Positions 11,673-26,800 are shown, counted from the stretch's first letter. The stretch is 64,000 nucleotides of DNA from Himantopus leucocephalus (GCA_003993805.1 RSEF01000026.1:600315-664314); one strand, 5' to 3'. Made by a program: numbers and translations. Notes: a model not told the origin generated them from the sequence alone.

Positions 11673-11870
11673 GTGCCGGGCGCCATGGCCCCCCCCAAGG
11701 ACATCATGACCAACTCGCACGCCAAGTCCATCCTCAACGCCATGAACGCCCTGCGGAAGAGCAACACGCTCTGCGACGTCACCCTCCGCGTGGAGCACAA
11801 GGACTTCCCGGCCCACCGCATCGTCCTGGCCGCCTGCAGCGACTACTTCTGCGCCATGTTCACCAGCGAG
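11673..11870 (+). CDS. KLHL12: KLHL12 exon 2 (first coding exon)
   Basis: The ATG is at 11685-11687 in a GCCATGG context. The exon codes residues 1-62, ending in the BTB motif FCAMFTSE. It closes in phase 0 at a donor reading gag|gtcggt, which has the GT but a poor +3 to +5. The in-frame upstream codons (from 11647) lie before the acceptor cag at 11670-11672 and were not taken as coding. Confidence 0.9.
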
Positions 11871-14800
11871 GTCGGTGCGCCCCAAGACCGCGGGCTGACG
11901 CCGGGCCTGGGTGTTCTGTGGGTGGAGGAGGCAGGGCCGCCCCACGCTTGGGCTGCTCTCTGTCAAGCTGCTCAGCAGCTGGGAATGGATCCCCTCGTGG
12001 TGGCCCAGGATCCCCCATGGTGGGTCTAGATCCCTCCCCGTGGTGGCCCAGGATCTCCCTCTAGTAGCTGTCATCCCCCCCGTGGTGGCCCTGGATCCCC
12101 CCCATGGTGGCCCTGGATCCCCCTGTGGTGACTGTAGATTCCCCCCATGGTGGCCCTGGGTCCCCTCCATGGTGGCTCTAGATGCCCCCCCCGTGGTGGC
12201 CCTGGGTCTATCTGGAGCCCCTCGTAGTGGCCCAGGATCCCCTCGTGGTGAGCCTGGAGCCCTCTGGATCCTCTCCTGGTGGCCCTGTATCCCTTCATGG
12301 CGATTCTAGCTCTCGTCATGGTGGCCCCAGAGCCCTTTGTCATGGTGTGGTGGGAGTTAGAGGCTGCAGCTGGGACTGTGGTCCTGAGTCATTGTCAGCT
12401 GCGTGACCAACCTGTGCACCAGAGAACTGCCAGGCTGAGCTGGCAAACAGGAAGGCTCTGATACATTTACTGATTTTTCTAACGGTGTTTTATGGTCTTC
12501 ATGCTTCTGGGCATCTCTCTTGGCGAGCGTACCAGCCCTAGCGCAAAGCTGCACAAGCCGTGGTGTGTGTCTTAGACCGGGTGGTGAATTAAGTCAGCCC
12601 TTTAAAACTGAAATGGAGGGTATTTAGCTCATGTTCTGGTCTCCGTTGCGCACTTGCGGATCAGCTGGTACGTGTTGGGCTGTGCTGTTGCTCTTGCAAA
12701 GAGGATGTAAGCTCTGGCACTGGTCTTGGGGGGAGGCTGTCAGCCCCTGGTGCTGTGCTCGGCAAATCTGGCTCGTGAGGACCTTTGCTCTCACAGTACC
12801 TACTATATTGACTCCCACTACCTGCATGCCGTTTTTTCGAAATCACTGAAAGGTAGTATTTGAGCTAAAGCTGCCACTCGTGCATATTGTTAAGTAGGAG
12901 ATGCTTTGCCTGGCTTTGTCTTTTGTAAGTTTGAATCAATCTTTGTGGGTTTTTCTTACAGAAGATGCTTTCCTTATCCTAGCAACTTCCCCATTAGCGG
13001 GGAGAAAAATTACTAAGTAGCTCAAAGGTCCTAAAGACCTCCCTGCTAGCGCAGTAGTCCTTGCAGGAGAGAATAATTTTCTTCTTTGTTTTATCCAGCA
13101 ATGAACACTGTTGGCAGAGCTGTCTGTCTGCCTGCTTCTTTCAGTGCTGTGTAGGGTGAGCAGGTGTCTTGGTTTTCATAGTTCTGTGCAAAGCAACCAA
13201 AAATAGACATAGGTGGACTGGCCACATATCAATATATTTTCTGTCCATATCTTCATGAAATTTGTAAATTTGTCAGGTTTATGCTCTTTCTCTGCACAAA
13301 GGAAATGTAATTAAAAAAAATAATACCCAAAGCAAATTCAGTCCCTGGAGGCTGAAGTTCTGCGTTTCCCAATAGCTTCGAGGTGCACAGCAGCATAGCA
13401 GACTGCCTCTGCTCCTTTGTGTTCCCGTCTATGTTCCTGTCAATGCTTTTGACTTCCTGAACTTTATTGAGGCAGTCTACAGAGATCCGATCACTCTGTG
13501 TGCTACAGAACGTTCTTTGTGGCTGCTAACAAAGGCTGAGGATTGGTATACTTTGGAGCTAAACTGAGATCATCTCTCCTTCCTTCTTTATACTCTCATT
13601 TTCACTGTAACATTGTAGTGACCTTAATTCATAGATGTAATTCTTCCTAGAAAAATAAGTGCATCCAGTGCCCAGTGGGCATGATTGCTCGATCTCTCAC
13701 GCTCCCAAATTGCCACTGCTTTAAGGGTTTTACTTCTTTTGCTTAGTTTGTATTTCTTCCAAATTTGCTTTTTCATATGGAAACCCCAAAACGACAAACC
13801 TGCCAAGCGGCACACACAATTACTGAGTGTTTGTGGGAGAGCGTTCTTTCCAGGAAATGGCAGCTTGGTAAGCCTCAAAGTGGACCTGCTTCCTATGTGT
13901 GTCAATGACAAGTATGTTGGTGAGCATAAAGGGACAGCATTTGGTTGCTTTCCAAACACTTGTGGGTACAGCGTGTTTTGGCCATGGCTGTAACTTGAGG
14001 GAACTCAAAATGCCGGATTGGGTAACAGACTAGCAGTCTCTGCGAGGGCTTCCTTTGCATTTCATTGCTCGCCTCCTGCGAATTTGGGGACTGCTTGGCT
14101 AGCTGCAACGTGTGGCTGTTGTCAGACTTGGCCTACACAGGGCTTTGTTCAGAACTGACCCCTGGGCTCTGCCCACTGTCATTCGTGATGTTCCATCTGT
14201 GCATGGCCAGTGTAACACTGAGACTGTCATCAGAGATTATCATCATAAAGAACTGCGTTTGCCAATCCCTGTGTCTCTAGTTTCCTTCCTTCTCTCACTT
14301 CTGACTTTAACATTTATTTTAAAAATTTCTCAATCTTGCTTAGTATTAATTTCTTCCCATTTTCTGTTCCCATTTTCCAGAATGAGGAGAAAGCCACTGA
14401 TCACCTGTTCAACCCCTGGCTCTTGACAACACTCTTCTCTGCCCGTGTGCTGAGTAGTGTGGGAAAACTGAAATGCCCATCAGTTTTACCTACAGGGTTC
14501 TTCCTTGTAGTGAAAATTGAAGAGCAGTTTCAGCGAATGCTCCCCTGGCTCCTAGTTTTGCACTGGCATTTCTGTCATTTGGACAAGTTAGCATAATTCG
14601 GGATGTGTTAAGAGCTGATCATTGGCTCCATCTCAGAAAGAAATTAGTCTCCCTTCTCTCGGGGGGGTATGTTCTAGAAATTTAAGGGTGTTTTTTTTTC
14701 CCTAGAACATGGAGAAATATTCTTAATCTGAAAATAAACAAATTCTGTTTCCAGGTTCTTACGTGGTCATCTTCACTGTACTATGAACGCCTTCCAGAAT

Positions 14801-17800
14801 GCAGTGAGCCACATATTAGCACTGTCATGCCAGCATTTCTTTTTCCCTATAAGTGAGAATAAATTGGAGGGGTTTATTACAATATATTTTTGTGTATCTG
14901 CATTAGTGAAGGCAGAAACAAGAAGTGGCCTTGGATAAGAAAGTGGTTTCAAAATTTTAGGCCCATTCTCCTGCAGAGTGCATTGCATGATTTATAGATG
15001 GAATGGGAGACAGTAACATGTTTCTCAACAGAGCTATGACCTGCAGCCCTCGCCTTAAGGCTTTCAGCAGCTTGGGCATCCTGGGGTAAAACTCGTGATG
15101 TCTCCAAGTGACTCTTCTTAACTATGGGAATGTGTTTTCCTGGATGGTCTGGTTGATTTCTGGATCTGTACTGCTGCATACTTTTTATGACATGTTAGAA
15201 ATGTGCTTGTATTAGGAAGTATCAATCCCATATTGCTTTACTTCCTGCTGGTTAGCAGAACTGATATTAACAAAGGGGGAAGCTAATCTGAGATTCTAAC
15301 AGCAGAGATGCAGAGATACTTCTCATACTGCTAAACACCTGCAAAAGGAAAGCTGCTTGTACTGTGTTTTGATTAGCATTGATCATAATTTTGCATTACT
15401 TCTGAGTCCAAATATGTGGCTGTATTGATAACAGAGGGACTCTGTCCCCACGGCACAGCACTAAGCACTGTACGCAGTTCTCTAACACTGCATATGCAGT
15501 CTGGAGCTACAGCTCAGAGTCTTCATGGGATGTTCACAATTAAATTCTCCCCACTCTGAGATCCTTCTTTAAAGTATGATGCTAGGATCCCAAGTTATTC
15601 TGCATCGTATACATTGTGTGAAGTTACTTGAAATATTTTCTTCCTTCCAAACAATCTTAGCACGTGAGTAAGCTGTGAGCCAAATAACAACCAAGTAGTG
15701 GAGTGCAGCCGAAGTACGAGGGAAGCAGGAGGTGATCATCTCTGTAGTGTTAGTGTTGTCCCATGGTTTGTGTTTTGGTCACCAGTATATATGGCTGATT
15801 ATTGATTGTTGAATATTGGTTGTGGGGACAGGAGCTTCTTTACCACCTCCAGGCTGATCTGTGAAGAACAGATGTCTATAGCTTCTACCTGATGAAGTGT
15901 AATCCATTACCAGGAGGTCCTGTGCCCTTGTAATCTCCTGTCAATAGATGTAACTTCTTATCCTCTTTCTTCTAAGAATGTATGGCCTGCATCTCCATTT
16001 GCTTGTTGGAATCATACGAACATCTTGTCTGGTCTGACCTTTGGTGACGTCTGTGTCCTTTATCTGTTGTACCAAGCAGCTGAGTCTTGTTTTGGGAATG
16101 TTTTGTGTAGCCCAAGTTAGGAACTCATTTTAGCTTCTAAATGCCACGTACGGCCTGTCATACAGCAGGTCAGACAAGGTAATTTGCTGTTCCTTTCTGG
16201 CTCTGGATGCCATAAAGTTTGTTCACTGTGTCAACAGACTTGAAAGGCCTCTTCCCTCAGATTCCTTCAAGTATCACTGTTACCCCCTGCGCTTCCTTCT
16301 CCACTGTGAAGTGTATCCCTCTGCAGCACAGAAGTAGCTCAGTCTCAGCAGAGACATTTCTTCCCTTCTGCTGCTGTGTCATCAAATGCCTCTGTAGGAA
16401 TATCCTTGACTGCTCTTATTTTCTCTACTTTTGTATCATCTCCTTTCCCTCCGAGCTGTGGCAGTTTCTAAGCCAAGTGATCATGCTTTGATCCTGCTTT
16501 CTGTTCACCAAGTCTCTGCTCAATCTGTCTGTAACCAACTTCAGTCTCATTCTTGGCAAGAAAGTCAAGGGCTTTCATCCGAATCGTGCTTGCACTGATG
16601 CTGACTACTTCTTCAAAAGCCATGGGGAAAAAAGGTTGGGTTTGCAGCATGCTGCGTGGAGACATCCTTCTGTTGAGGTCCCTTCATGCTGACAAGAGCT
16701 TACAGCTATGTGCAGGGCATGATTAGTGAGTCCACCTGCTAGCCCATTGTTCATGAATCATCAGATGCTGTGCCAGCAGCTTTGTGATGGGTGCATTAAA
16801 CTACAAAGCTGATGCTTTGTGAAATATCATCTCAGTTTTGTACCTATAGAGGTGCAAATTTGGTGGATTCGCAGAATTTACTGTTCCCAAAGATTGACTG
16901 TTGAGAGGGTAACATCCCTTGGAAAAAATAATTATTGCAAAATGATATATCTTAGAGGTGATAAAATGGTCAGGGGATAAAGTCAGGATTGTGTAAGTAC
17001 CGTCACTGTATGTGCTATCATTTTACTTGCAAATGTTTAACCTAAAATAACATGTAACCTTTAACTTTGAACTTTCTGGCCTAGAAATAGTCATTCTTTT
17101 TAGGGATCTTCACCATAAGCTTGCAGAATGGATCAGGAATTGAACAGTTCGGAAAAAATTGTATTTGATTTGGTTTTAGAGCGGAGCAGCGAGGTGGGGA
17201 CTCCATGTAAACTGCAGTGTGTCATACACATCCGGCCCAGGGAGGAATCCCCCTGGACTGTTCCTTGTAGTAAAGCTGGGAGTTACTGCATGGAGGAGAG
17301 AGTTTAGTTCTCTTGCAGAAATGACACGTGTGATTTCTACTATCTCTAATCTCAGCTTGCTTGTTTTACAATGCGATTTAGCTGTCCTCCCGGTCCATAA
17401 TGAACTTTGTCTCTCTTACCCTGTAAGTGAATTCTGTAGGGAAATTTCCTCCTTCCCCGTATTCTTTCAGTGAGTACAAGAAGAGAAAGGACAAATCTCT
17501 TGTGAAACCTTTCTGACAAATCACGTTTTTAAAAACTGCTGAGTGTTGTTGGCTTTTTGATCACATCATTGAAAAATAAACCTTTATCTCCCTTCTAATT
17601 TACAGCTCTCAGAGAAAGATAAACCCTATGTAGATATCCAGGGACTGACAGCCTCCACCATGGAAATCCTGCTAGACTTTGTGTATACAGAAACTGTTCA
17701 CGTGACAGTAGAAAACGTCCAAGAATTGCTCCCAGCGGCATGTCTGCTTCAGCTGAAAGGTAATTGCCAGGTATCAGCACAAATTGCACAATCACTGCTG

Positions 17801-20800
17801 TTCAGAGATGTGGTTTGTCTGACCTTCGTGAATGGAAGACTGATTGTGGTAGGCATGATATTCTATAAGTAATTATGTCAAACTTCTGTTGTCTTGTGCG
17901 CTGTGGTCTTACTGGTAGAGGAACTGACTTGAGTGAAAAAAAGATGATAAAACAGGTTACTGTTCCATGCTTTGGGCTACTGCATTTCTGCGTGAAAAGC
18001 ACCCGGAGGAATTGTGGGCTGTATAGCAGACAATACGTATAGTAGGTTACAGCTCAGTCAATTTATAATAATAAGCAAATCCTTGATGTCATTTAACTTA
18101 TCATCATAGCATGTCTGGCTCATAACAAACTGGTTGATGTCATTGCATATGCACCTGTGGAGCCAGCCCAGGTAATTATCCCAAATCCCAGGCAACTATC
18201 AAAAAGACATTGGAGAAAACCTAGAAATCTGGTAGCCATATCCACTAGCATATACATTTTTGGTTTATAACCCGTGAAGCTGACTACAACTCACATTCGA
18301 GTCTTTTCCTAGTATCAGATTTATTTAATATTTGTATTTAAATAGAATAGCTGGAGATCAAAACAGCCCAAACACATGGTCTACTGCTTAGTGTTTTCAC
18401 ATCCCTCCAAAGAAATATTTGCATGTGTGTGTTTCTGTAGTATTTTTAAGCTTGTTATTTTGAGTTGGATTTTCATTATTGTTTAGAACTTTCTTTTCTG
18501 AAGCCCTTTCCAAAGCAGTGCATTGATAGTAAGCATGCAGTGCTCATTCACCCCTCCAATTTTCCGTAGGTGTGAAACAAGCTTGCTGTGAGTTTCTAGA
18601 AAGCCAGCTGGATCCATCAAATTGTTTGGGCATTCGGGATTTTGCTGAGACACACAATTGTGTTGATCTAATGCAAGCTGCAGAGGTCTTCAGCCAGAAA
18701 CATTTTCCAGAGGTGGTTCAGCATGAAGAGTTTATCCTCTTAAATCAAGAAGAGGTTGAAAAGCTCATCAAGTGTGATGAAATTCAGGTAAAACCTGAAA
18801 AGTACCATTACTGTGCAAGCATTGAAGTGAACCATCAAAACCAGTCAGAAATTAGTCCATACTTCTAGGGTAGACTTCTCACACAGTTCTTGAATTTGAA
18901 ATTTAATTTCCAAGAAGCTTACTCTAATTTTTTAGCCATGTAATCTGAAATTGATCAGTAACGTATAACTTTTGTGTAAGAATTTGTTGTCACACAAGCG
19001 TTTCCTACAAGTAAGGCAGTCATGGTTAGTTACCTCTGCATAGTTCTTGTTCCCTTGTTTCCTCCTTTCCCTGGAGGACCTTTCAGAGGTTACAAAGACA
19101 AGTTGTCTCAATGCCTACATTTCAGAAATACCCTCAAGACTTTAACTTCTATTTGTAGACCTTTGCATGCAACTCAGCAGCACAAGGAATGCATGTGTCA
19201 TCCCAGGCATTTGGGTGTCCTCTACTTTTACAAGCAGCAGAATGCATGATGGTGCAGGGTAGTCTGACTCTTCAGGGAGTCATATGCAGATTTTGTTCCC
19301 TTAAGGTTGGTTTCTGGAGGATTTACTATTTGGCTGAAACCTGTCAAATACTTTTTTTTCTGAATTTTCTATGAATATGTGTGTTCTTGAGAATTGAAAT
19401 AAGTTGAACATCCCTTGATAATGGGGAGTGGACTTGGGGTTTTTTTTATTGAGATGGACTTCGTCGAGAGTTGATGTTTGCTTCTGTTCTAAAAGAAGTG
19501 ATTGAAGCAATCGCTATTCAGAGTTCACAGTAACATGAACTCTTAGAAGCAAACCTATGTAAGCAATATCTGTGGTGAAATTCCTGAAAAGCCAATACAG
19601 GGCTAGCCAGAGGAGAATTCTTGATGTATGCCTTGACAGTCTGCCTTGAAAGTGGCCTTCAGCCAAGCTGACATCCTCTTGTTAATAAGTCTGCTTGACA
19701 AAGAGCATGCAAGATAGCAGTGAAAGACCCTGGCACAGGCTGAGATCGGCAGTGGAGAAAGGCTGAGTGTGTTTGGTGTTTAACAAGCCGCAGCTTTAAT
19801 GCTGTGAGGGTTTGAGCTTATGTGGGTTGTGGCGAGTACTGACATAATGCTTCCGGGCAGCGAAGAGGAAATAATGAGGAACTTGAGAACGACCCAGCCA
19901 AACTAATCAGACAATCCACACAGGCTAAGTAAAAGTCATTGTGGATTGGAAGGACTGATTCAGGCCTTGCACACAGTGAGGTGTGCATTCACTGTAATAC
20001 CTTAAGAAGGGGAAGGGAGCGAATCTAGCACCGTGCCAGTGTGGAGGCGATGTGCTGTATCAGAGGGTACTGAGGGAGCACCCTCGGAAAATCCCCTGGC
20101 TGTTTGAGAAGTGTAACAGCACGTCCTCACTGTGATGCTGTTTCATGTTACACATCGTTTGTCAGAAAACAGAAATGATTTCACGAACAACAAAACTTAA
20201 TTATTACCAGAGGACAGCCGGTTCAGGAGGGAATAAAACGATGCATTTAAAGAGAAGGTAGGGAAAATTGGAAACAATGAAGTACTCTGCTCTCCTTTTG
20301 TGAGCTGTAATTGTCCTTTCCCCGTAATCCAAATAGAAAGAGGCCATTTAGAATTACACTGTAACAAATATAAATCAATGGCTTGAAAGAATTGCCTTAT
20401 GTAATTAACCTCTGTGGCTCCCTGCTTCAGAACATTCTGCAACAGACAGCTTCAAACTGAACTTCAAAGTGGACCAATTGTATATCGGTGGGAAAGCTCA
20501 ATCCTCTTATTACAGTATCTCCTTTTATCTTCATATTTAATAACAGTTAACAGACCTTATGATAATAAATTCATGTCTGATTTGCTTTTGCATTGGATGA
20601 TCTGAAGACGTGCAAAAAGAAAACCAGGCCAAAATAATATATAATAGGGCTTTTTACAACTCTTTCACTTCTTGGTAATCATAGATGAATTTGTACAGCT
20701 GTGCTTAGTGTGCACAGGAACCACTGTATTTGTAAAGCTGTCTAAAGCACCTGGGGTTCTCTAAAAGTATCAAATTTAGATGGTTTAGTCGGTGTAATCT

Positions 20801-23800
20801 CTGGAAGTGGTGTAAGCACCAGCATGCACTGGTCCTAAGTGGAGAGAGAAATAAACTAGTCAGAACAGTAACATTCACACCCTGAGGTTCTCCGCTCTGA
20901 AATCCAGTTGTTTATAGTTTCTTAAATGTGGATTGAAATAAAAAACCATAAATGTACTTGCTGTGGCTCAGGTGTTAAAGGGGCAGTTTGTGGACACAGG
21001 GCTGCAAGAGGTTAAGTGAGACACTACTCGGTAAAAAGGAAGATGATTCTGATCATCTTTATGATGGTGCTTTGCATTTTGCAGGACAGTAACTCCTGCT
21101 CCGCTGAGAAGTCGGGGGAGCTGCCCTGGGAGTTACTGCCTGTCACTGGGCTCTCTCACAGGTGGTGGCCCCCAGCTTCTGGCTCTGCTACACTCTTCTG
21201 GCAGTTGTTGATCTTAGTTGTAAAGATAAAACAAATACAGTTCTAAGGAAAATAAAATGAGGAAATTTCATAGTGCTTGTAAATACAGCTCATAACAGAC
21301 TCTTACTTGAAACGTCGTGCTCTCTTGCTAGCTGTCAAGCAGTGTCAACAGCCTGGAAGTTGTCTGTCCACAGCAATTGCTGAAATATTACCCTGCAGTC
21401 TGATCAGCGTGTGCCTCCCCTTTCCAGGTGGACTCTGAAGAGCCAGTTTTTGAGGCAGTTATAAACTGGGTGAAGCACTCAAAAAAAGAACGGGAAGCAT
21501 CGTTGCCAGAACTGCTGCAGTATGTGCGCATGCCGCTTCTCACCCCCCGCTACATCACAGACGTCATCGACACTGAGGTATCGGCAGCCTGGGTCCATGG
21601 ACACAGAACAGCTGGGAGCTAGTGTCCATGTGTGATTGTCATGTTCCCTGGTTAGACTCCTGCTGTCCTAACAGAACACGTTAATAGCTGCTTTCTCTGC
21701 TGATGCTTTTTGATGCTGACACTATGGAGTTGTCCCTGTTGAGCTGGAGTGCCCACTGATTCACTCAGAAGTAGTTTGCTGTGCCAGCATGTACAGCATC
21801 CTACTTTTCAGCTGGGAGGGTGCCCCATCCAGGGCAATTATTCAGTTATCTCCTGATATATGTAGCACCTTTCTGTTGTCATCTGTTACAGTTTTCTAAC
21901 AAGTGCTTTCTGCCTTCCATTCATAAGCGCTAGCAGGTCTCCTTCTCTAGGCTGAAGGCTGCTGGCGTGCGATCCGAGGGAGGAAACGGCTCCTCAGAAG
22001 TTGTTTTAGGTGCAGCTGGCAAGCATGTACCTTTGAATGAGGACAGCAGCTGTGTAGGTCCAGGGCCAGCACACAAGTCAGAGCCATATCTAATGCTGCT
22101 TCTTTGTGTGGCTGGGGTGTTGCAGAGGCAAACCAAAATGTGGATGACGATAAGAGATAATAAAGCTTTTGCGATGGAATTTTAATCCCAAACAGGAAGT
22201 GATGCTGACCTCATGCAAGGTTTGACAGGAAGGCACACAGAAGTTCAAACCAGCACTCTGGTTTGGTGGTGACGTGAGGTGTTACTAGCCTTTGTCACCT
22301 GACAGGTGCAGAATGTTGACTGACAGACTCCTCTATGTAGAGAAATGGCCGATATAGCAACATCAATCTCTAACGTGATATAGCTGCCTTTTACGGATGT
22401 TCTTAAATAAGGACAGCTAACAGGCAGTGAAGTTGTGCCAGAGCTAAAATGTGTTTAGTCGGATTGTTATGGTCCACCTTAAACTGAAATTGAAGCTAAC
22501 GTGAGAGGGACTGGTACCAAAACAATTAGATCTGTTCCAAAACCAGCCTAAGACAATGTGCATACCAGGCCTCAGCACAGAATGGCCTCTCCAGTCTGGA
22601 AGTGACACACATTGGTGGGACACCATCATCTTGGAGCAGCATGGAGAGAAGAGTGTTGGCCCTGTGTGGCATCATCTGCTCTGAACACCCTGGCCTTCTC
22701 ACACAAGCACCAAGAACTTGGAAAAATAAACCTTAACATATTGCAGCAGCATATAGCACCAAACAACCAGAGGGGACTGAACACTGAACATTCAGGGGAG
22801 GTTGGTCCAGGCCCTCAGCCAGGGAGAGGAATTACATGGCATGATGCAAGGGGGAGCTGAGGCTGTCCTTGGGCTGCAGTGCCCCCAGCTTCTTTTAAAA
22901 AAGACCTTACTGCTTCTGTAGTCTCGTCATACCTCTGCATCCCATTTGCACAGGGATCAAGCTAATAGATCCAGCTAAACTGCTTCGTTGTGTTGTGCTG
23001 CTTGTTTCTTCCTTGATGGCAGGTGCGTGCTGGGAGTTATGTGGGGCAGATCCAGCCAAATTGATTTCAAGTGTAGTTTCACTTCCAGTCCCCCTTCTCA
23101 GACATGCTTCTGCTGGCTGAAATGCAGCAGAAGTGCTTTTTTCTTAGTTTTCCAATATAGTTATTTTCATTATGGAACCTGCAGTGCCAGACTTCACGTG
23201 AGAACTGAGCCATATCTTTTCAGCTGCAGTCCAGTCTTAAGTTGACTTTGCATTTCCTTGCGTGCAGTATTTGCACTATGACACTACTAGCCACAGCCTG
23301 CACGCAAGTAATTTTGATGCTGTCTGAACTGATGAGAGTTGGCTTTAGGACAGTTATTGTGAGGGATCTTAAAATACATTGCACGTACCAGTGACTCATG
23401 TTTTTCCTCAGCCTTTTATACGATGCAGTCTGCAGTGCAGAGACCTTGTAGATGAAGCGAAGAAATTTCATCTTCGGCCCGAGCTCCGGAGCCAGATGCA
23501 AGGACCCAGGACAAGAGCACGTCTAGGTGAGCAGCAAAGGAAAGGACACTGAGGGGGTCTGGGGCATTGGCAGTTATCGTATTATGCGCCATGTCTAGTG
23601 CCTTGCAGTTGCACTGAAGTGCTTCACAGCAGTTACTTGTCAATCCACTGTTCCCAGTGGTACAGAAAGGGGACTGGAGCAAGGGACAGAGGTACGTTTT
23701 TTTCAGAGCACAATTGCTTACTGGCAATGTGGGGACTAGTTGGTTGCTTTTAATCCCAGGCCTCTGCTGTAACCATAAAACCAGTTTGCTGTGTTGTTGG

Positions 23801-26800
23801 TACTTCCAGATATGTTTGCCTCAGTATGCAGCTGTCCAAGAAGTGTGGAAAGTTTCCTCCTGTCTAAAAAGGCAGGTATTAGTGTCAGAAACAAAAAGAG
23901 CTGCAAGGTGAGAGACAGCTGTGTTACAGTGAACATAAGTTTTCAACAGGGAATCTCAGAGGGGAAAGCACAAGGAGGGAGATGGAGAGGTCCCTCTTTC
24001 CTTTCAGAGATACTTCTCCTCCCCCCGCCCCCCCCCCAGTCTTGTTAAGGCAAATAAATCATAGAATCCTAGAATCCCAGATTGTAAGGGACCTCAAGGA
24101 TCATCTGGTCCAACCTCTCGGCAAAAGCACAGTCTAGACAAGATGACCCAGCACCCTGTCCAGCTGAATCTTAAAAGTGTCCAGCGTTGGGAAATCCACC
24201 GCTTCCCTGGGGAGATTATTCCAACGGCTGATTGTTCTCATTGTGAAAAATTTTCCTCTTGTGTCTAATTGAATCTCCCCAGGAGTAACTTGTACCCATT
24301 AGCCCTAGCCTTGTCCATGTGACTCCTTGTAAAAACGAAGTCTCCACCTTCTTTGTAGCCCCCCTTTAAATGCTGGAACATGATGATAAGGTCTGCCCTA
24401 AGCCTTCTTTTCTCAAGGTTGAACAAACCCGATTTTCTCAGCCTTTCCTTATACGGCAGGCTTCCCAGTCCTTTGATTGTTTTTGTGGCCCTTCTCTGGA
24501 CCCTCTCCAGCCTGTCCACATCCTTTTCGTATAGTGGGGACCAGAACTGAACACAGTAATCCAGGTGTGGCCTGACAAGCACTGAGTAGAGTGGGATAAT
24601 GACTCCTTTCTCTCTGCTGGTGATGCCCCTGTTGATTCAGCCCAGTATCCTGATGGCTTTCTTTGCCGCGGCAGCACACTGTTCATTTGTATTGAGCTTG
24701 TTGTCTACCAGCACCCCCAGGTCCCTTTCCACAGAGCTGCTCCCCAACTGGGTAGATCCCAGCCTGTGCTGCACACCTGGATTATGTTTTCCCAGGTGCA
24801 AGACCTTACACTTGTCATTATTGAACTTCATAAGGTTCTTGTTAACCCACTCTTCCAGCCTGTCCAGGTCTTCCTGCAGGGTGGCTCTCCCTTCCCAAGT
24901 GTCCACTTCCCCACTCAGTTTGGTGTCATCAAATAATGATTTCTTCCTCTGTTTCAGTAACTCCTACCAAGCACAGTCACTGAATTCTTGGGAAAATGCT
25001 TGACTTAGGGCTGTAAGCACTTGAGAGCAACATAAACAGTAGGTGCCACACACCCTGGAAGAGTTTCTCTGTCTTTCCTCCCTGCTGAGGACAGAGGGAG
25101 CACTGGTGATTGCTACCCAGGTTAGGTGCCTGCTTCAGATAAAAACAGAGATTTAGAGGCAGCTTGTTGCACCAAGGAAGGCTCAGTGTTTCTTCAGGTG
25201 ATTCCCTTGAGGTGACCCTCTGGTTGAAAGTATTGACATGACTTTGCTCTTGCTCTTTGCTCTAGGAGCTAATGAAGTCCTGCTTGTGATCGGCGGCTTT
25301 GGCAGCCAGCAGTCACCTATTGATGTTGTGGAGAAATACGACCCAAAAACTCAGGAGTGGAGTTTCTTGCCAGTAAGGGACCATTTTTGACCACCACTGG
25401 GTTGAAGAGGCTGTGATCAAACACTGATCCTGTAGCATCAGCTATGTAACGTTTCTCTTTGGGCTATCCTTTGCGTTCTGCTTAGAATTTCTGACATAAA
25501 TTCTTTAGAGTTGCTGAGGTTTACATAGTGAATGCTGAAACCACTTCACATTTGCAGATTTGCTAAGTATGCTATGTATAAGAGGTGGCTGTCATATTTC
25601 TAATCAGAGGAGCCTAGAGACCCACATCTTCGTTGTGGGAGTGAGAGCTATCATGTTTCTTATTGAAGAGGTGTTAAGCTTTAAGGTTAGTGATGGTAAT
25701 TGAAATGTCAATAGGAACAGTATAATCAGTCCTGCTTTCAGGCAGGCTGTACGATCTCTTTGCTTTCATTGTTTCTGAGCATAACAGGAGATACTAAGGA
25801 AGGAACTCCTGCACTGAGGACTATTTCTACCCCAAATTAAGATCACCTTTATCGTGTGAAATGGTGGAGAATTGCCTCTTCTTTAATGTCACTAATCACA
25901 GAAGACCCTGTATCACCTGGTGTCACAAAATTCTGTTCTTTTTTGGAGCCTAAAAGCTTCAGGTATTTTCATCAAATATTCCGAGTCTCCACGTTTTCCT
26001 GTTAACAGTCTCTGCAGGGAGCCAGTGAGAGGCACACAAACCTCCGAGATGCATCAAAGATGCATCAAAGTAGCAGCATAAGATAAATTACATTTAATGC
26101 AAAATATTTTAGTGCAAGGAGATCTGGCCATGAGAAGAGAGCATGGCAGAGACAGAGTACAGGCAGAAGGCGGCAGACGATGTTAACGTTTTAGCCAAGG
26201 CTGTTTGCCTCTGCAGTAGTGGGCCATTTTCCAAAAGAGCAGAAAAAAAAATATGGAAAAACAGTGTTTTGTCTTCATGCATCAGTGTTATTTCCTCTCC
26301 TTGATCTTTTTATTCTTTTCACTGTTTTAGAGCATTACCCGTAAGAGGCGCTACGTTGCTACAGTGTCCCTGCATGATCGGATCTATGTGATTGGGGGGT
26401 ATGATGGTCGCTCTCGTCTCAGCTCAGTGGAGTGCCTGGATTATACATCAGACGAGGATGGTATCTGGTACTCTGTGGCACCAATGAACGTACGGCGAGG
26501 CCTGGCAGGAGCCACGACCCTCGGAGGTATGTCCTGGTCACCGTACTGACAGAGCGATACAGCCTGTGCAGTTCTTGTCCTGAAATGCCCTGAGCCGGTA
26601 TGTGCAGAGTGGGATGGCTCCGAGGGAGGAGGTGAATCTGAAATTCTGGCTTCTCATCATTTGGATGTAGAAGTGGAAAACTTGCCCACATATCCTGAGA
26701 GGAGCTCTGCCTCCGCTTCATTCTTACGGCATGTGTCTGTGCATCAAGGGAAAGGAACTCTGAGGGGTTATGGAGTGGGAAGCTCTTGGGATGGTGACAG

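Noticed and set aside
10936..11709. 257-residue plus-strand open frame before KLHL12
   Set aside because: Low-complexity Arg/Gly/Ala translation of a CpG island; it spans antisense CR1 and the putative intron 1.
10860..12170. 436-residue open frame on the minus strand over the KLHL12 promoter and exon 2
   Set aside because: It is a Pro/Arg/Ala-rich by-product of G+C-rich DNA, starts in the minisatellite, runs through the KLHL12 coding exon in antisense and ends in CR1 ORF2. It has no gene-like features of its own.
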